64,000 nucleotides of DNA, from the NCBI RefSeq assembly GCF_021130785.1, contig NC_060213.1, positions 62,838,001 to 62,902,000 of the forward strand, written 5' to 3'. The DNA comes from Homalodisca vitripennis (lineage: Eukaryota; Arthropoda; Insecta; Hemiptera; Cicadellidae). Both the position numbers and the translations under genes were made by a program. This document shows positions 1 through 11,699 of this stretch, piece by piece. Below the pieces are notes generated by a model. That model had not been told where the DNA came from and ran no database searches. It saw nothing but the letters and a program-made list of their open reading frames with translations. Position 1 is the first letter of the stretch. Each line of letters opens with the position of its first letter.

Positions 1-44
1 GAGTTCAAAAAGTTTCGTTGGATATGATACTGTTGCTAATACAT

Positions 45-1105
45 ATACAGGGTTTAAATTAAGTCCTGATACGCCTGGATATATTCCAAACGGATTTAGA
101 TATGGATGCACAACCTGCCACTATACTTATTAAAATACTTTTTGAATTTTTTTGAATGGTAAAAATTTCCCCCTTTTTAGGAGGATGCGGGGAGGTAACT
201 TTAAGTTGCAAATCCCTATCTTGTGACATGTCATTTTAAAGGCCTATTCAATAGAAACGCGATGACATGGACAAAACACCTCTGTGCCGTTTATAGTAAA
301 GGTTATGGGCAAATAACGCAAAATGTAATAATCCTTAGTGATAATGGTAATGTACTGCGCATTTCAACACAATGCATGCGAGATATCTTTTAGTAAGACG
401 TCGAGGTGTCAAATGTATCGCTTTATGTAGTACTAATGTTTCTGTTGTGGATAGTTTTGGTTCTTGAATGATTTGAAAGTTTTGGTGTCTTTCTAGGTGG
501 CATTACAATGTATGAGGTAGGTAATTTGCCCATAACTTTTGCTAGGATCGTTGTAGTGATTTTTTGTTCTTGTCATCGTGTTTCGATTGAATATACCTTT
601 AACATGACATGTCACAAGATAGGGATTGCAATTTGAAAGTTTAAAGTACCCCGTACCCTCCTTTTAAAGGAGGGGAATTTTTTATCACTCATAATATGTT
701 ATAAAGTATTTTAATAAGTATGGTGAAGGTTGTACATCGATATCTTGATCAGTTTTGAATATATCCAGGCGTCTTAGGACTTAAATTACACCCTGAGATG
801 TAAGGTGTTATTTGCATTTAGCTTTTGCTAGGAACGTCGTAGAGATATTTATTCATGTCACCGTGTTTCTATTAAATAGACAATTAAAATTATGTGTCTC
901 AAGATAGGGGTCGCAATTTTAAAATTTAAAGTTTTCCCCGTATATCTTCTTGAAAAAGAGGAGGGGAATGTTTTATCATTCAAAACATCCGAGTAAGTAT
1001 TTTAATAAGTATGGTGAAGGTTGTACATCGATATCTAGATAAGTTTGGAATATATCCAAGCGTATCAAGACGTAATTTACACCCTGTATGTATGGTATAT
1101 ATCAG
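45..1105. repeat. Three-copy dispersed repeat, first copy inverted
   Basis: Three diverged copies of a unit of about 280-300 bp lie side by side. The copies at about 520-800 and 815-1105 are on the + strand and the copy at about 45-318 is on the - strand. Shared landmarks are 'tttgcccataac', 'gacatgtcacaagatagg', a GA/C-rich stretch near 'aggaggggaa', 'attttaataagtatggtga' and an end reading 'acaccctg'. The first two copies form an inverted pair around a spacer of about 200 bp. There is no coding potential. It is probably the non-autonomous or terminal part of a mobile element whose family I cannot name. Confidence 0.7.
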
Positions 1106-1434
1106 TATTATTTTAGAACCAAATAAGATTTTGTTGTGATTTAATTTTGTATGTTCTAGACCATTAATACAAGGGCATTAAACTTCCTGCAGAATCTGCT
1201 GATTTTATTTTATGTCATGATATTTTCAAATGCCAGTCATGTGTATACATTTGATTTGCATATTAAAAAGATCCATTAACAATTTATAGCCTTACCTTTA
1301 TGGAGACAACTACCTGTGAACCTCTTCAATTATATAACACCAGATTGGAGACTTGATGTTATGTTACTCAAGATCTCTGGTTATATGCCTAAGAATGTTC
1401 CTTTGACAAATTCTTCGGGTTTGTGATATCTTCT

Positions 1435-1785
1435 AGGGAAGTTTGGTCGAAGGGAAGTAATATTGTGCCTCCAGCTGAGCTTAAATGGCTTACTGATAAC
1501 TCTAAAACAGAAAGTGGGACATCTGCTGGAATTGAGGGGATGGGATCATGTAATCAATATGTGGTATTTATGGGTCCTCTCCCACAGATTCTGAGGCAGA
1601 TGTCTGAGCCATAATGGATAGCGTTCATGATAGAGAGTCTATGTGTGCGGTATAAGATCAAGACGATCTGTATTTTCACAGATAACGAAGCAGTGTTCAA
1701 GACTGTTGTGTATTTAATCTCTAAGTACAATAGCTTAAAAAGTATTTTGAACTCTAAGAGCATGAAAAATATTCTGGGCGAGTAG
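1435..1785 (+). pseudogene. Decayed non-LTR retrotransposon RNase H domain
   Basis: One frame reads LKWLTDNSKTESGTSAGIEG, then after one in-frame TAA (at about 1612) continues KIKTICIFTDNEAVFKTV. The first segment matches the RNase H opening usually written YTDGSKT..GTGAGI, and the second matches the later IFTDSQAVLKAL motif carrying another catalytic Asp. RNase H domains of this type close the polyprotein of R1- and Jockey-like LINEs. No reverse transcriptase is recognisable just upstream and further stops follow, so this is a non-functional fragment. The assignment rests on motif recognition, not a database search. Confidence 0.65.
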
Positions 1786-2131
1786 AAAGGATTGGTGGCA
1801 CTCCTCGCCAATATCCATGGAAAATAAACCCTGGGGGTGGCGAATTACGGTTATTTCAGTTTCAGGCATTTTCACCTTGTAAGAGGGGGAGTCTAACGTT
1901 TTTCCTGCCTTTATAATTGTAAATGGATAGTAGAATTATGTCTGTCTACTTTAAGTTTAGGCTTCAATGGTTAACTTTTAAAGCTGGTGAAGATCCACCC
2001 ACTCCAACGTCACTGTCCGTCGCGTATGTCAAACTGGCTGTCGACCAAGTTGACCTCTTATACATTTATCTTGCCATGTCCAGTTAAGTGATTAACCATT
2101 TCTAGATACCCACTTGATCGTTATAATGCAC

Positions 2132-2311
<180 letters not shown>

Positions 2312-3004
2312 CACAAGATTTGGCTCTGCTTAAACAAATCTGAGGTGAATTTTTGTGTGGGTAAAGGTTATTGGCATGACATTTATGATATTCATAAGGG
2401 GGGGGGGGGTGATCTGTTTGTGTAAAAAAGGATTTTGTTTCGTAAAATAAGAACTATCTCATTGATTCACTAGAAAACAACTGTAACTGAATTACTATTG
2501 TCTTATTACAAGTTAAACTTCAGTAGGTCAGAAATCAAATGTAAACACACATTGCTTAAAGAAACACAGCACACAAACACGTATCCTTTATGTATGTTTA
2601 TCAGAGGACTTTGAATGATCAGAGAACTGATGAACCTTTATAAGAGCTATGATAGCAATCCAGCGTCTTAACTAATCATGAATATCTGCACAAAGTTTCT
2701 TGGCATTTGAATAAGCAGTTTCTGAGATCTTATGATAATTTAGTCAACAGCATGATTTCATTTATAACTTAATCGAATGTTATAATTTATATTATGTCGA
2801 AATTAATTATAAGTTCTGAACATTAATGAATAAACAACTAGATGGGGTTAGAAAAAATCTTGCAAATAAAGTAATTAAAATGATTGCTCTCTGAAATTGA
2901 AATATTTTGTTTTCTTGACCTAAAAAGAACTCTGTACATCGTTTACATCGTAGTTGAACATGTATTCTCATATTCTCATCATGTGCACAGTTGAGTGCAC
3001 TGCA
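2312..3004. other. AT-rich spacer, no gene seen
   Basis: Unremarkable AT-rich sequence with a G-run near 2400; no open frame, RNA gene or recognisable transposon. Confidence 0.6.
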
Positions 3005-3305
3005 ATGTGTTTAGACACGATATCTAAGCACGGTGGAGCAACCGAGCTTTCCACTCAGAACGTAGCTATGGTGGAAAGGGTTGACTCATTGTGAATGCTG
3101 AGTTTAGCTCTAGTTCATCTTCCTCTTAGTGCAGCCTTTGCAATTTCACGCTGTCACAGACTTGACTCCTGGAATCTGGAGTATGCTAGTCTGAAGAAAT
3201 AAAAAAGTCGTCGACGAAGTAGCTTAAAACGAACTCTGTACATCGTTTCGGCACCAGAGACACCTAGGCTAGAACATATAGTGTAATATAGGTTATCATG
3301 TATTC
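3005..3305 (-). repeat. Dispersed repeat, hairpin-core family, copy 1
   Basis: This contains 'gactcctggaatctggagt', the reverse complement of the hairpin core of the tandem array at 17.1-17.9 kb. It is followed by 'aaaacgaactctgtacatcg' and 'caccagagacaccta', which recur near 15.4 kb and 38.05 kb. There is no coding capacity. A SINE- or MITE-like non-autonomous element is the simplest reading. Confidence 0.65.
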
Positions 3306-4113
3306 TCATTGTCTCATCAGGTTGACAATAATGTTTGTGGTAAATTTCAGATGTTCACGAGAAGAGAAGATTTAGTGATCAGGGCTGTGCCTTTATCAGT
3401 ACAAGAGGCAGGCAGGCAGGCAGCGAGTAGGCTGGGATTCTTGTCCCTTGCTGATGCAGTATCTCTGCAACAAGCAGAATAGCTGCTGGTCTGGTGTGCA
3501 TCCAACCCCTGGTGGGGATGTTGTTGCAGCATGGTCAGTGAGGAGTTGATGGTCGTGTAGTGGAAATGTTTTTGAAGTTCGTCTCAGTAGTCTGGTCGAT
3601 GAGGTAGTGTAGTGGGAAGTCAGCTGGTTTTTGTTGTCTTTCAGTCACCTAGGGTGGGTCATCTAGGATGACCTTCAGTTGAGGGATTTTCCACGGAGTA
3701 CACGACACAACGTATCAGGCTTCGTATATTTGCCGTTGCATGCTAAATTTAAAGTTTAAACCTTACTTCATTCTTAAGATGTCCTCAGGGCGCAAAAACA
3801 GACACGTAATCAATCAAATAGGAAAGAAATCCCCCCCATTCAGCAAGAAAAACGATCAATTGTACCAACCTTCTGAATGATTAGCTTCATTTACTCTCAT
3901 CCAAATCCTCTGGATGGACATTCACTAATGATTCTTTTTTGTCAATGTAGAGGTTTAAAGTCTATAGGTGGAATTCTTATCGAGATATCTTGCGAGTAGT
4001 TCGGCAACTCGTACTACTGTTACATGATCTCATATGATAGTACCCATTGTGTTTACAAATTTCTTTACCATGCGGTTGTCTTATTGCCATTGTGGTTATC
4101 CATAAAACCTAAT

Positions 4114-4124
4114 TTATATATATA

Positions 4125-4181
<57 letters not shown>
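4114..4181. repeat. (TA)n microsatellite and flanking repeat
   Basis: A TA dinucleotide tract with one phase break near 4131. The following bases, to about 4300 ('cggacagacagacactt'), resemble other repeat flanks in this window at about 26.0, 56.9 and 59.1 kb. Confidence 0.9.
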
Positions 4182-4184
<3 letters not shown>

Positions 4185-4299
4185 TTTCGGTAAAGTTCAG
4201 CCAAATTGCGTGGCTTCATGCAAAATTTCAAGTCTGAAGGTCACTTCGCTTTGAAGTCAAAAGATCGCCCGGACAGACAGACACTTACAAATGTATTTT

Positions 4300-6722
4300 C
4301 CAGCCGCTCGAGTGATACAACACGGTTACCTTTAGAAATCTCTTATACTAGTGGTTACAATAGCATTGTATTATAATAGGCACTACGACACTCGATAAGC
4401 AAAGTTTAAACTAGAAAGTATTTATTGGGTAGCGAAGTTACTAACATTCTCGAGATTAGAAAATACAGTTAGATAAATACCATTTCCCAATCACTTTTCT
4501 CATATTTAAATTGTTTGCAAATGTTCCCAATTTTAACTTGACGTTTCTAAAGCGAAATATCAAAAACTGTAAATACCCTTTTTAATTCCAAAACAATAAT
4601 TACTCGTATGTTACTTTCAGATAGCCATTTTGAAGTTTACTCAAAGAAACAATTTTTTTGTGCCAAAATATTATTTTCTATGATAGATTTAAAAGTCAAA
4701 GATCCATCGTACTTAACTGTTCTAGAAACACTTCAAAACCTGACCCATTTATGTCGGTAGAGTGTTCTGAACAGATAATCTGATTGGGCCAGAAAATTTA
4801 GTGAATCCTACAATCACGGTGAATTTGTCCATGTTTTGTAAAATCTGTTTAGTTAACACGATTATTATGGTATAACTGAACAGAGATTATATTAGATTAT
4901 ATGCAAATATAATCATAAAAAACCTTTAAAATAATTTAAAATAATTCTATCAATGGCACTTTAACATCCAACAGTTGACAGCAGTCTGGCCTGGAGAGTT
5001 ACTCCCAAAAGGCTGATGTTTACCATTTGAAATTTCAATATAGATGTAGAGGGAGTTCTGCATCAAATTTAAACCCTCCAAGTTAGAATTTTCGAAAGTT
5101 ATCGTACATACAGATGATAGATACCTGATTTCGATCACCAGCAACTGGTGGAAGAGGCTTCGCAAAATGCTTAGCCGAAGATGTTAGAAAATGTCTCTGC
5201 CAATTACCATTGTAATAACCTTTGATCTTAAATTAAGTAATTAAATAATTTACCATTTAATCTTCTAAACAGATCATTTTCCTAAAGAAAAATCTGGTAT
5301 TTGAACAAAATAATATTTAACTAGGTAACATTTGGGTTAATATGGTTACACACCGTAATACATATTATAATAATAAAACATTCGTTTGATTTATTATATA
5401 ATGAAATATTAAAATGTTTGTTGGTCATGGTAACTCTGTGGCTTCAATTGTGATAACTAGGGTTCAAAAAGTACTTTGGAGAAGGAACGTCATGGTGCTC
5501 TATTGTATATGAGATGTAGTGTCAGACAAATTTTGGAGGGTTGCAGGTTAATTTTGAATTTGATATTGTAAGTATTAAATCACAAGTTTTGCTTTACTTT
5601 GTGAATGAAGCACAAGAAAGAACTGAAACTTTGGAAGATATATACCACCAGATAAGAACAACCAAGTAATCACTATTTGTTTTTGTATTGAAAGAGAGGA
5701 TTTTGAATTTAAAGTGGTCCTCTCACGCCCTCTTTTCCACATAACCTCTATTTGTCCCCGGTGCTCTGTTTCTTCGGTTTATATATTTGTTGTCGAAGGC
5801 TGGCGTGAAATGAAAGGTTTAAATGTCAAAATGAGTTGTGTGCGTACAAATAGCAACTGAGTCAGGGACGGAAATACCTCCCCAGTCTGCTTTCTGCCCG
5901 GCCCACCTCGTCTCGCCGCTCCGCACAGCGTCTTTCTGCTTAACACAGGTTTTGATCGCTGCCACTACATTTACCATTTACTCTCATAGTTCACCATAGT
6001 TGGTAGTCTATGGTATCATTAAGTTACTAGTAGGCTATTGTACGATTTAATAATTTTCTTATTAGGTAGGTATACATGAGAGTTGCCTTAAGGCAATTTA
6101 TAAGTCTCATACAAGTAAACATCTATTCCAAAATTGGTTATTTTCTCATTAAAGGTATCTTAGCTTGGTTTTAGAACTGGAAAGTTAGGATCTGAAATCA
6201 GAACAGTTATTTTCCCTTTACAGGTGTTTTGTTTTGATTTTTATACTGAATAGCTTTTCAGTATTTACAAATAAGACAGTTATTTTACATTACAGTGGTA
6301 CCAAAACAATTATTTTCTAAAATAATTAATTGTTATACTTAGAAATCCAATTCGAAGTATAACAACTAAGATGAACTTAAGGGTACACATAAAATGGTAC
6401 CAGGTGAGTCGAGTGAATGAAAGGTTGAATTTCAGTTTAGTTTCCAACAACAACAAAAATCTCTTTATTTTACATTAGAAGTCTAACAGGAAATAACCAA
6501 TTATTGTTTGTAAGAACACTTTTATTTAATGAGAAATAAACTGAATTGATTTTACGTTTTACATGAAAATTAAATCTCTGAGATATCATTACTGTTTATA
6601 TTGTTTCAAAGTTACCCCGAATCTTAAAACGTACATCACTCCAAAGTAGAGTCGATAAATTAATTCGATTTATTGTAATTCCAACCAATATAAATCCCAG
6701 AGTGTTATTGTAACTTTGTTTG

Positions 6723-6756
<34 letters not shown>

Positions 6757-7950
6757 ACTTCTCTTATTATTTTGATACTGTCTTCGTTAATTTATAGGTT
6801 GCGTGTACTGTATTATTGATAAGAATATTTAAGTTGGATTACAATAATTATATCTCAACGATTTGACTAGTTGTTAAATTAATTGATTATACTCTTGTAA
6901 TGTGATCATTTAGACATGGTTACAATTGTATGTCTTGAAACTTTTCCTCCTTATCGGAAAGTACAGTAATCGCCTATAACATGTATGGTAATGTATTAAA
7001 CAACTGAGAAATTACTGTTAATGTACAGCTCATTTAGTACCGTTATGAATTCGAGAGTACAATTACAGTTTGAAAGATTTCGTCAGAAAAAAAAATCAAA
7101 ATTCTAATTGAAAATAAAATACATAACTTTAATAAACGAGATGATATAGTTAATTTAAAAATTAAATATTTTCTGCTACTAAAAATACAATACAAATTTT
7201 AGAGACGGTGCATTCCAATAACGCTAGAGAAAAGTTTCTTGGCAGTTGAATTGAGAATATCATTTGATCTAAAGTGTAAATATCTTCAATACCTGTTTTA
7301 CCACGATAAACCTATAATAACACTGGGATTTGTACACCATAATAACAGCAATTAGAACATAGTATCAGTGAAGTACAGGGATAGCGGTTGATAGATATAA
7401 CTTGATTTATGTACCTAAGAATTCACTAATGGACTCTATAAGGTTTGTTGTAGAATATTTAATGGACGTGAACATTAACAATAATTGTTATTTAAGTGTT
7501 AAATACAATACCTTAATTTAAGTACAGTTGCGGCTAAAAATATATTTTTCCTACTTAAAATTCCTTGAATTTTATTACGGTACTTCTAATTTCGCTATCT
7601 AAAAGAGTACATTAAAGTGATTAGTTAAAAATCCGGAAAAATCAGATTTAGTTTCATTCAAATTTTGAACTTGATTAGGTTTTGAATCACAACTAAGCTG
7701 CATCAAAATGTTATAAGTCAGGTTATGAATGAACATGGAGAAATTATTCGACTCTTTTAAATATTTGGGATAGCTCTTGAAATGTCATGTTAAACATGGT
7801 ATTTATATGAAATAATAAAAAAAATTGTGAAAATTTTAAGTTACTTATTATATTAGTTAAAGAATAATATAGAATTTTAAACGATATTTCATGGCATAAT
7901 ATACTTTAAATGGAACGATACACCAATAATGACGTTTACAGTAAACCCAG
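4300..7950. other. Long AT-rich intergenic stretch, no gene seen
   Basis: No supported gene in about 3.6 kb. A poly(A) run of 33 bases lies at 6723-6755. A somewhat GC-richer patch at about 5860-5950 has no convincing coding frame. The rest is AT-rich with many stops in all frames. Confidence 0.6.
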
Positions 7951-7954
7951 AGCC

Positions 7955-8389
7955 TCAAAAAGTAAAAATATCAATACAATGTACACACGTTATATCATTG
8001 TATATACATTTATGTAGTACAGTTTTTAAATATATTGTTGGTAGGTTGGTAGTGGGCAAGAGTGTTATAATTTCTGGCCGTGTGGTTGGTAGCAGTGACG
8101 TAACCCGAGCCGTGACGTCACTTCTATGTATATCTGGTGGAATGCCCGGTCTAAACTGGGCTGACCTAGAGCCCACAACACCCTGCCTTGCGCCAATATT
8201 CCACACATATTGTACTGTGACTGTTCTCTTTCTACGGCTACGGCGAGCTTTGTTCTGGAGGTTGTCATAAAGCTGGTGTACTTGAGCCATCATGTCGCTC
8301 TGTAATAGAACGTTGTCTGAGCCAAAACTAACAGTTGAGGTTAGTGCTATGATTACGATCGGAATGGTTTGTGATGCAACATTAAGCAT
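7955..8389 (-). CDS. Possible secreted or prohormone-like exon (unidentified)
   Basis: I do not recognise this protein. A 144-codon minus-strand frame starts MLNVASQTIPIVIIALTSTV, a good secretory signal with likely cleavage near residues 23-24. A short segment (MAQVHQLYDNLQNKA) follows, then RRSRRKR at residues 49-55, a strong furin or prohormone-convertase site. Residues beyond about 65 look non-coding, so the true exon may end earlier by splicing. Just upstream of the ATG in this orientation is an acceptor-like 'tttctatccttag' (complement of about 8478-8490). No convincing donor was found inside the frame and no known neuropeptide follows the dibasic site. The opposite strand also has an overlapping 113-codon frame, so this may be chance. 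Confidence 0.3.
   Translation of the reverse strand: MLNVASQTIPIVIIALTSTVSFGSDNVLLQSDMMAQVHQLYDNLQNKARRSRRKRTVTVQYVWNIGARQGVVGSRSAQFRPGIPPDIHRSDVTARVTSLLPTTRPEIITLLPTTNLPTIYLKTVLHKCIYNDITCVHCIDIFTF
8096..8120. promoter_or_regulatory. Paired CRE-like sites
   Basis: TGACGTAA at 8096-8103 and the perfect palindromic CREB/ATF site TGACGTCA at 8113-8120, with 17 bp between their starts, in a locally GC-richer patch. No promoter elements were recognised beside them, so regulatory function is inference. Confidence 0.3.
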
Positions 8390-9270
8390 TCATCACCCCT
8401 CTACACCAGTTGTACTTGTCTTACTAGGAAGCGTGGGAAAGTGTATTTCTAGCGGCATAAACAGTAACGAAGATGGCTAAGGATAGAAATGAGAAGGTGA
8501 AAGGATTTGGTTGCAGGTTCTAACAGTGCCGATTCCTATTTGAATTACCTGATACAAGGTATCTCAACATAAGGGAGAGATGGATGTGTTACTTGACCCC
8601 CAACATCACTTGCAACTCTAGAGTAGACGTAATTTTATCCAATTGCTGGAGCTCATATGGGTTTCTCGAAGCAGTGAACTCCCTTTCACCTTCATAGTTG
8701 AGGGTTGCCATTCAGACCTCAAGCCCTTTGAGCACTTGTGGGAAAAGCCTTCAGACTCAATTTCGAAAGCTGTAAGATACCCAAAAGATTAAATAAAATT
8801 ACCTGACTAGTTATAGATGTTAATGAACCTTGAGTGCTAGGAGGGAAACTGTGAGGTCTACCAATCCCACTTTAAAGACTTGTAAGATAATAATTTGATT
8901 CCAAAGGAGTATATAAAGCATTGGGTGATTAGCTGTAATTGCCGATGTCATCTACATCCCCTCTATTTGACTGCCAAGCACCTCCACGAGAAATCTTCGA
9001 CAATGCCATTAAGATTTGGGTAAATGTGTTCACCTACGGTCTCTACTCGATTTTTTACATTGCTGGCAATGAAAGCAGAGTATAGAAGTGATAGGAAGGA
9101 TATTACGCACGATGATAATTCCTTTTGAACTACGCCACTCCCTCACTTGGAATGGGTGAACAGACATACAAATCTCATGGTAATCTTGTTCATATAGCTG
9201 CGGCGGGTAATCTTAGTGATTATTCCTCTTAGGAACCGAGAGGTAAGGAAACCTGTACTCTAAGATGACA
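8390..9270. other. Spacer, no gene seen
   Basis: Mixed-composition sequence without a supported gene. No long open frame or recognisable repeat. Confidence 0.5.
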
Positions 9271-9808
9271 AAATGATTAAGAACGCAAGTTTAGTATAAA
9301 CCTGGAACGCCTTTTTGTCGTATTTCTAACGGTTAACCCGTAAAATGCCATTAAAGTCAAAACTTTGATTAAAACTGAAATATTCAATAAAATGGGTCCA
9401 ATTTAATTCCGAATTCCGCTTATCCCCGAATCTGGCCAACACCCGAAAGGGGGCCTGGGGTGTTTTCATTAACCCCCGATAACATTAACCCCCCCCCCGG
9501 GATTTTCCTGGTATGACCAGATAATCTCCTGAGTAAAATTAAACGCCCTGATGTGTTAACCCCCCTGGTAACTTTAAATCCCCCAGGGAATTTCCTGGCA
9601 TGATCTCATGTCCGAATTTTACCACTCACCAAAATCTCCTGACCCCCCTTGGGAAGTTTCCTGGTATGACCAGATAACCCCCTGATGTCTTAAAACCCTG
9701 GTAAATGTTAAACCCCCAAGGGAATTTCCTGGCATGACCTCATGTCAGAATTTTACCAATCACCAAATCGCTCTTATCCCCGAATTTGCAAGCGTACATC
9801 ATGGGGGC

Positions 9809-9827
9809 CTGGGGGCGTAGCCCCCAG
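9809..9827. repeat. Perfect 8-bp hairpin, copy 1
   Basis: CTGGGGGCGTAGCCCCCAG: an 8-bp perfect stem with a GTA loop, followed by 'cgagccgaaggcgag' and a TA tract. An identical copy is at 11628-11646. Confidence 0.85.
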
Positions 9828-9842
9828 CGAGCCGAAGGCGAG

Positions 9843-9889
<47 letters not shown>

Positions 9890-9955
9890 ATATATCTAAT
9901 ATATATACAACCGCATGTGTAACTGACTGACTGACTGACTCACTCACTCACTCAC
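9843..9955. repeat. TA-rich run and tetranucleotide repeat
   Basis: Imperfect TA microsatellite at 9843-9906, then tetranucleotide runs of the TGAC and TCAC type at about 9923-9955. This sits between the first hairpin cassette and the central tandem block. Confidence 0.85.
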
Positions 9956-10129
9956 GTATACTAATTCTAACCTACTTCCAGATGAGTTAGAGACTTGAAA
10001 TTTGGTACACAGATAGCTTTCCACGTGTAACCACCAGGAAAAATCCCGAAAAGTGAGAATTTTTCATTTCAACCCCTCAAAAAAATTCCCAAAAAAATCG
10101 CGCATTCTTCACCCCTGCAGGCATTTTTT

Positions 10130-10790
10130 TGTAAGCCCGATAGCGGGCGAACCGTTGGAGCTAGCTCGGATCTGACGGAAAATTCATGGCCAGGAATGAA
10201 GTGAACTACAAAAAAGGTCTAATGACTTTTTGCTCTATCTTCCATGGTTAAGCGACAAAAAACGCTCGAACATTTGAAATTCCAGAGATTTTTTCGATAA
10301 AAATAATGTTTCAAGCCCGATAGCGGCCGAACCGTTGGTCGTAGCTCAAATCTGATTGACCCATCAAATTAGCAAATTGCGCGATCTACAGAAAAGGTCC
10401 AGTAATCTTTTGCCCTATCTCGATTGGTTTGGCCGAAAAACGTGATTATGTACAATTTTGTTGTAACTTTTACGCGAAACTTTTGTTTTTGGGGTCGATA
10501 GCGGCGAAACCATTGGTCGGAGGTCAAAATAAGACTAACGTTTTTATTTAGGAAATAAGATGACCTACAAAAAAAGGTCCAGTGACTTTTTACTATATTT
10601 CCCTTAGTTTGACCGCAAAACGCGATTAAGTGAAAATATTGGACATTTTCGCCTAAAAATTTACATTCCGGGCTTGATAGCGCTAAACGGTTGGTCGTAA
10701 CTCAAAACAAATTTTTAAACGGGATTTAGGAAATCACGTGATCTACAGAAAAGGTTCAGTGACTTCGGGAGTTGGCTGAGCGTTAGCTAA
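10130..10790. repeat. Central tandem block, four ~180-bp units
   Basis: Four diverged units begin near 10133, 10314, 10492 and 10670. Each has a phrase like 'gatagcggcgaaccgttggtc', then 'ctacaaaaaaggtccagtga', then 'cttttt.cctat.t'. A further decayed relative lies at about 11330-11520. Non-coding. Confidence 0.7.
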
Positions 10791-11627
10791 GCGTCAATAG
10801 TAGATAGGACAGAGGAATATTTATTATGTTCACAGACACAATACCCTCTAAAAAAGGCCCAAGTGTGTCATTAACCCCCGGTAATATTAACCCCCCCCCC
10901 GGGATTTCCTGGTATGACCTGATAACCTCCTGTACATTCAACCCCCCTGATGTGTTAACCCCCCCTGGTAACATTAAACCCCCCCAGGGAATTTCCTGCC
11001 ATGACCTCATGTCCGAATTTTTACCAGTCCACCAAATCTCTTAACCCCCCCCCTGGGAAGATCCTGGTATGACCAGATAACCCCCTGGAGACTTATCCCC
11101 CGGTAACGTTAACCCCCCCTGGGAATTTGTTCATATGACCAGACAATATCCTGACGAAATTAAACCCCCTCTGTCTTAACCTCCTTAACATTAATCACCC
11201 ACCCAGGGAATTTCTCGCCTTGACTAGATAGTCTCCTGGTGATATTAAACCCCCTGTTCGACTTAAAATACTGCCTTGAGGTCGGTTTTTATTATGTTTA
11301 TACTAAACAATTCAAGATAGCTGACCCGTGCAGACTTTTTCTCCCGAGCTCATTTCTGGCTAAACCCATAGTCGTAGATCAGATCTGAGGGCACAATCGA
11401 AAGACAAAATTAAATTTCCGACAAGAAAGGTCCAGTCACTTTTTGTCGTATCTCTAACGGTTTAAACCGCAAAATGCCCCTCAAAGTCAAAAGTTTTTAC
11501 GAAATCCGGAAAAAAATCTATGAAAAAGGTCAATTTTTAAATCCCTTGTCATTTACTTAATGTCCGGACTTAACCAGTCACCGAAATTCCGCTTATCCCC
11601 GAATTTGCAAGCGTTTACTTTGGGGGC

Positions 11628-11646
11628 CTGGGGGCGTAGCCCCCAG
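11628..11646. repeat. Perfect 8-bp hairpin, copy 2
   Basis: Same 19 bases as the hairpin at 9809-9827, with the same downstream cassette and a shorter TA tract (about 11662-11676). Confidence 0.85.
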
Positions 11647-11699
11647 CGAGCCGAAGGCGAGTATATATATATATACTCCTACTAACTAGCAGATGGAGA

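Noticed and set aside
9809..9842. Helitron 3' end (hairpin near a CTRR terminus)
   Set aside because: The hairpin fits, but no CTRR end follows at the expected distance and no TC start was found.
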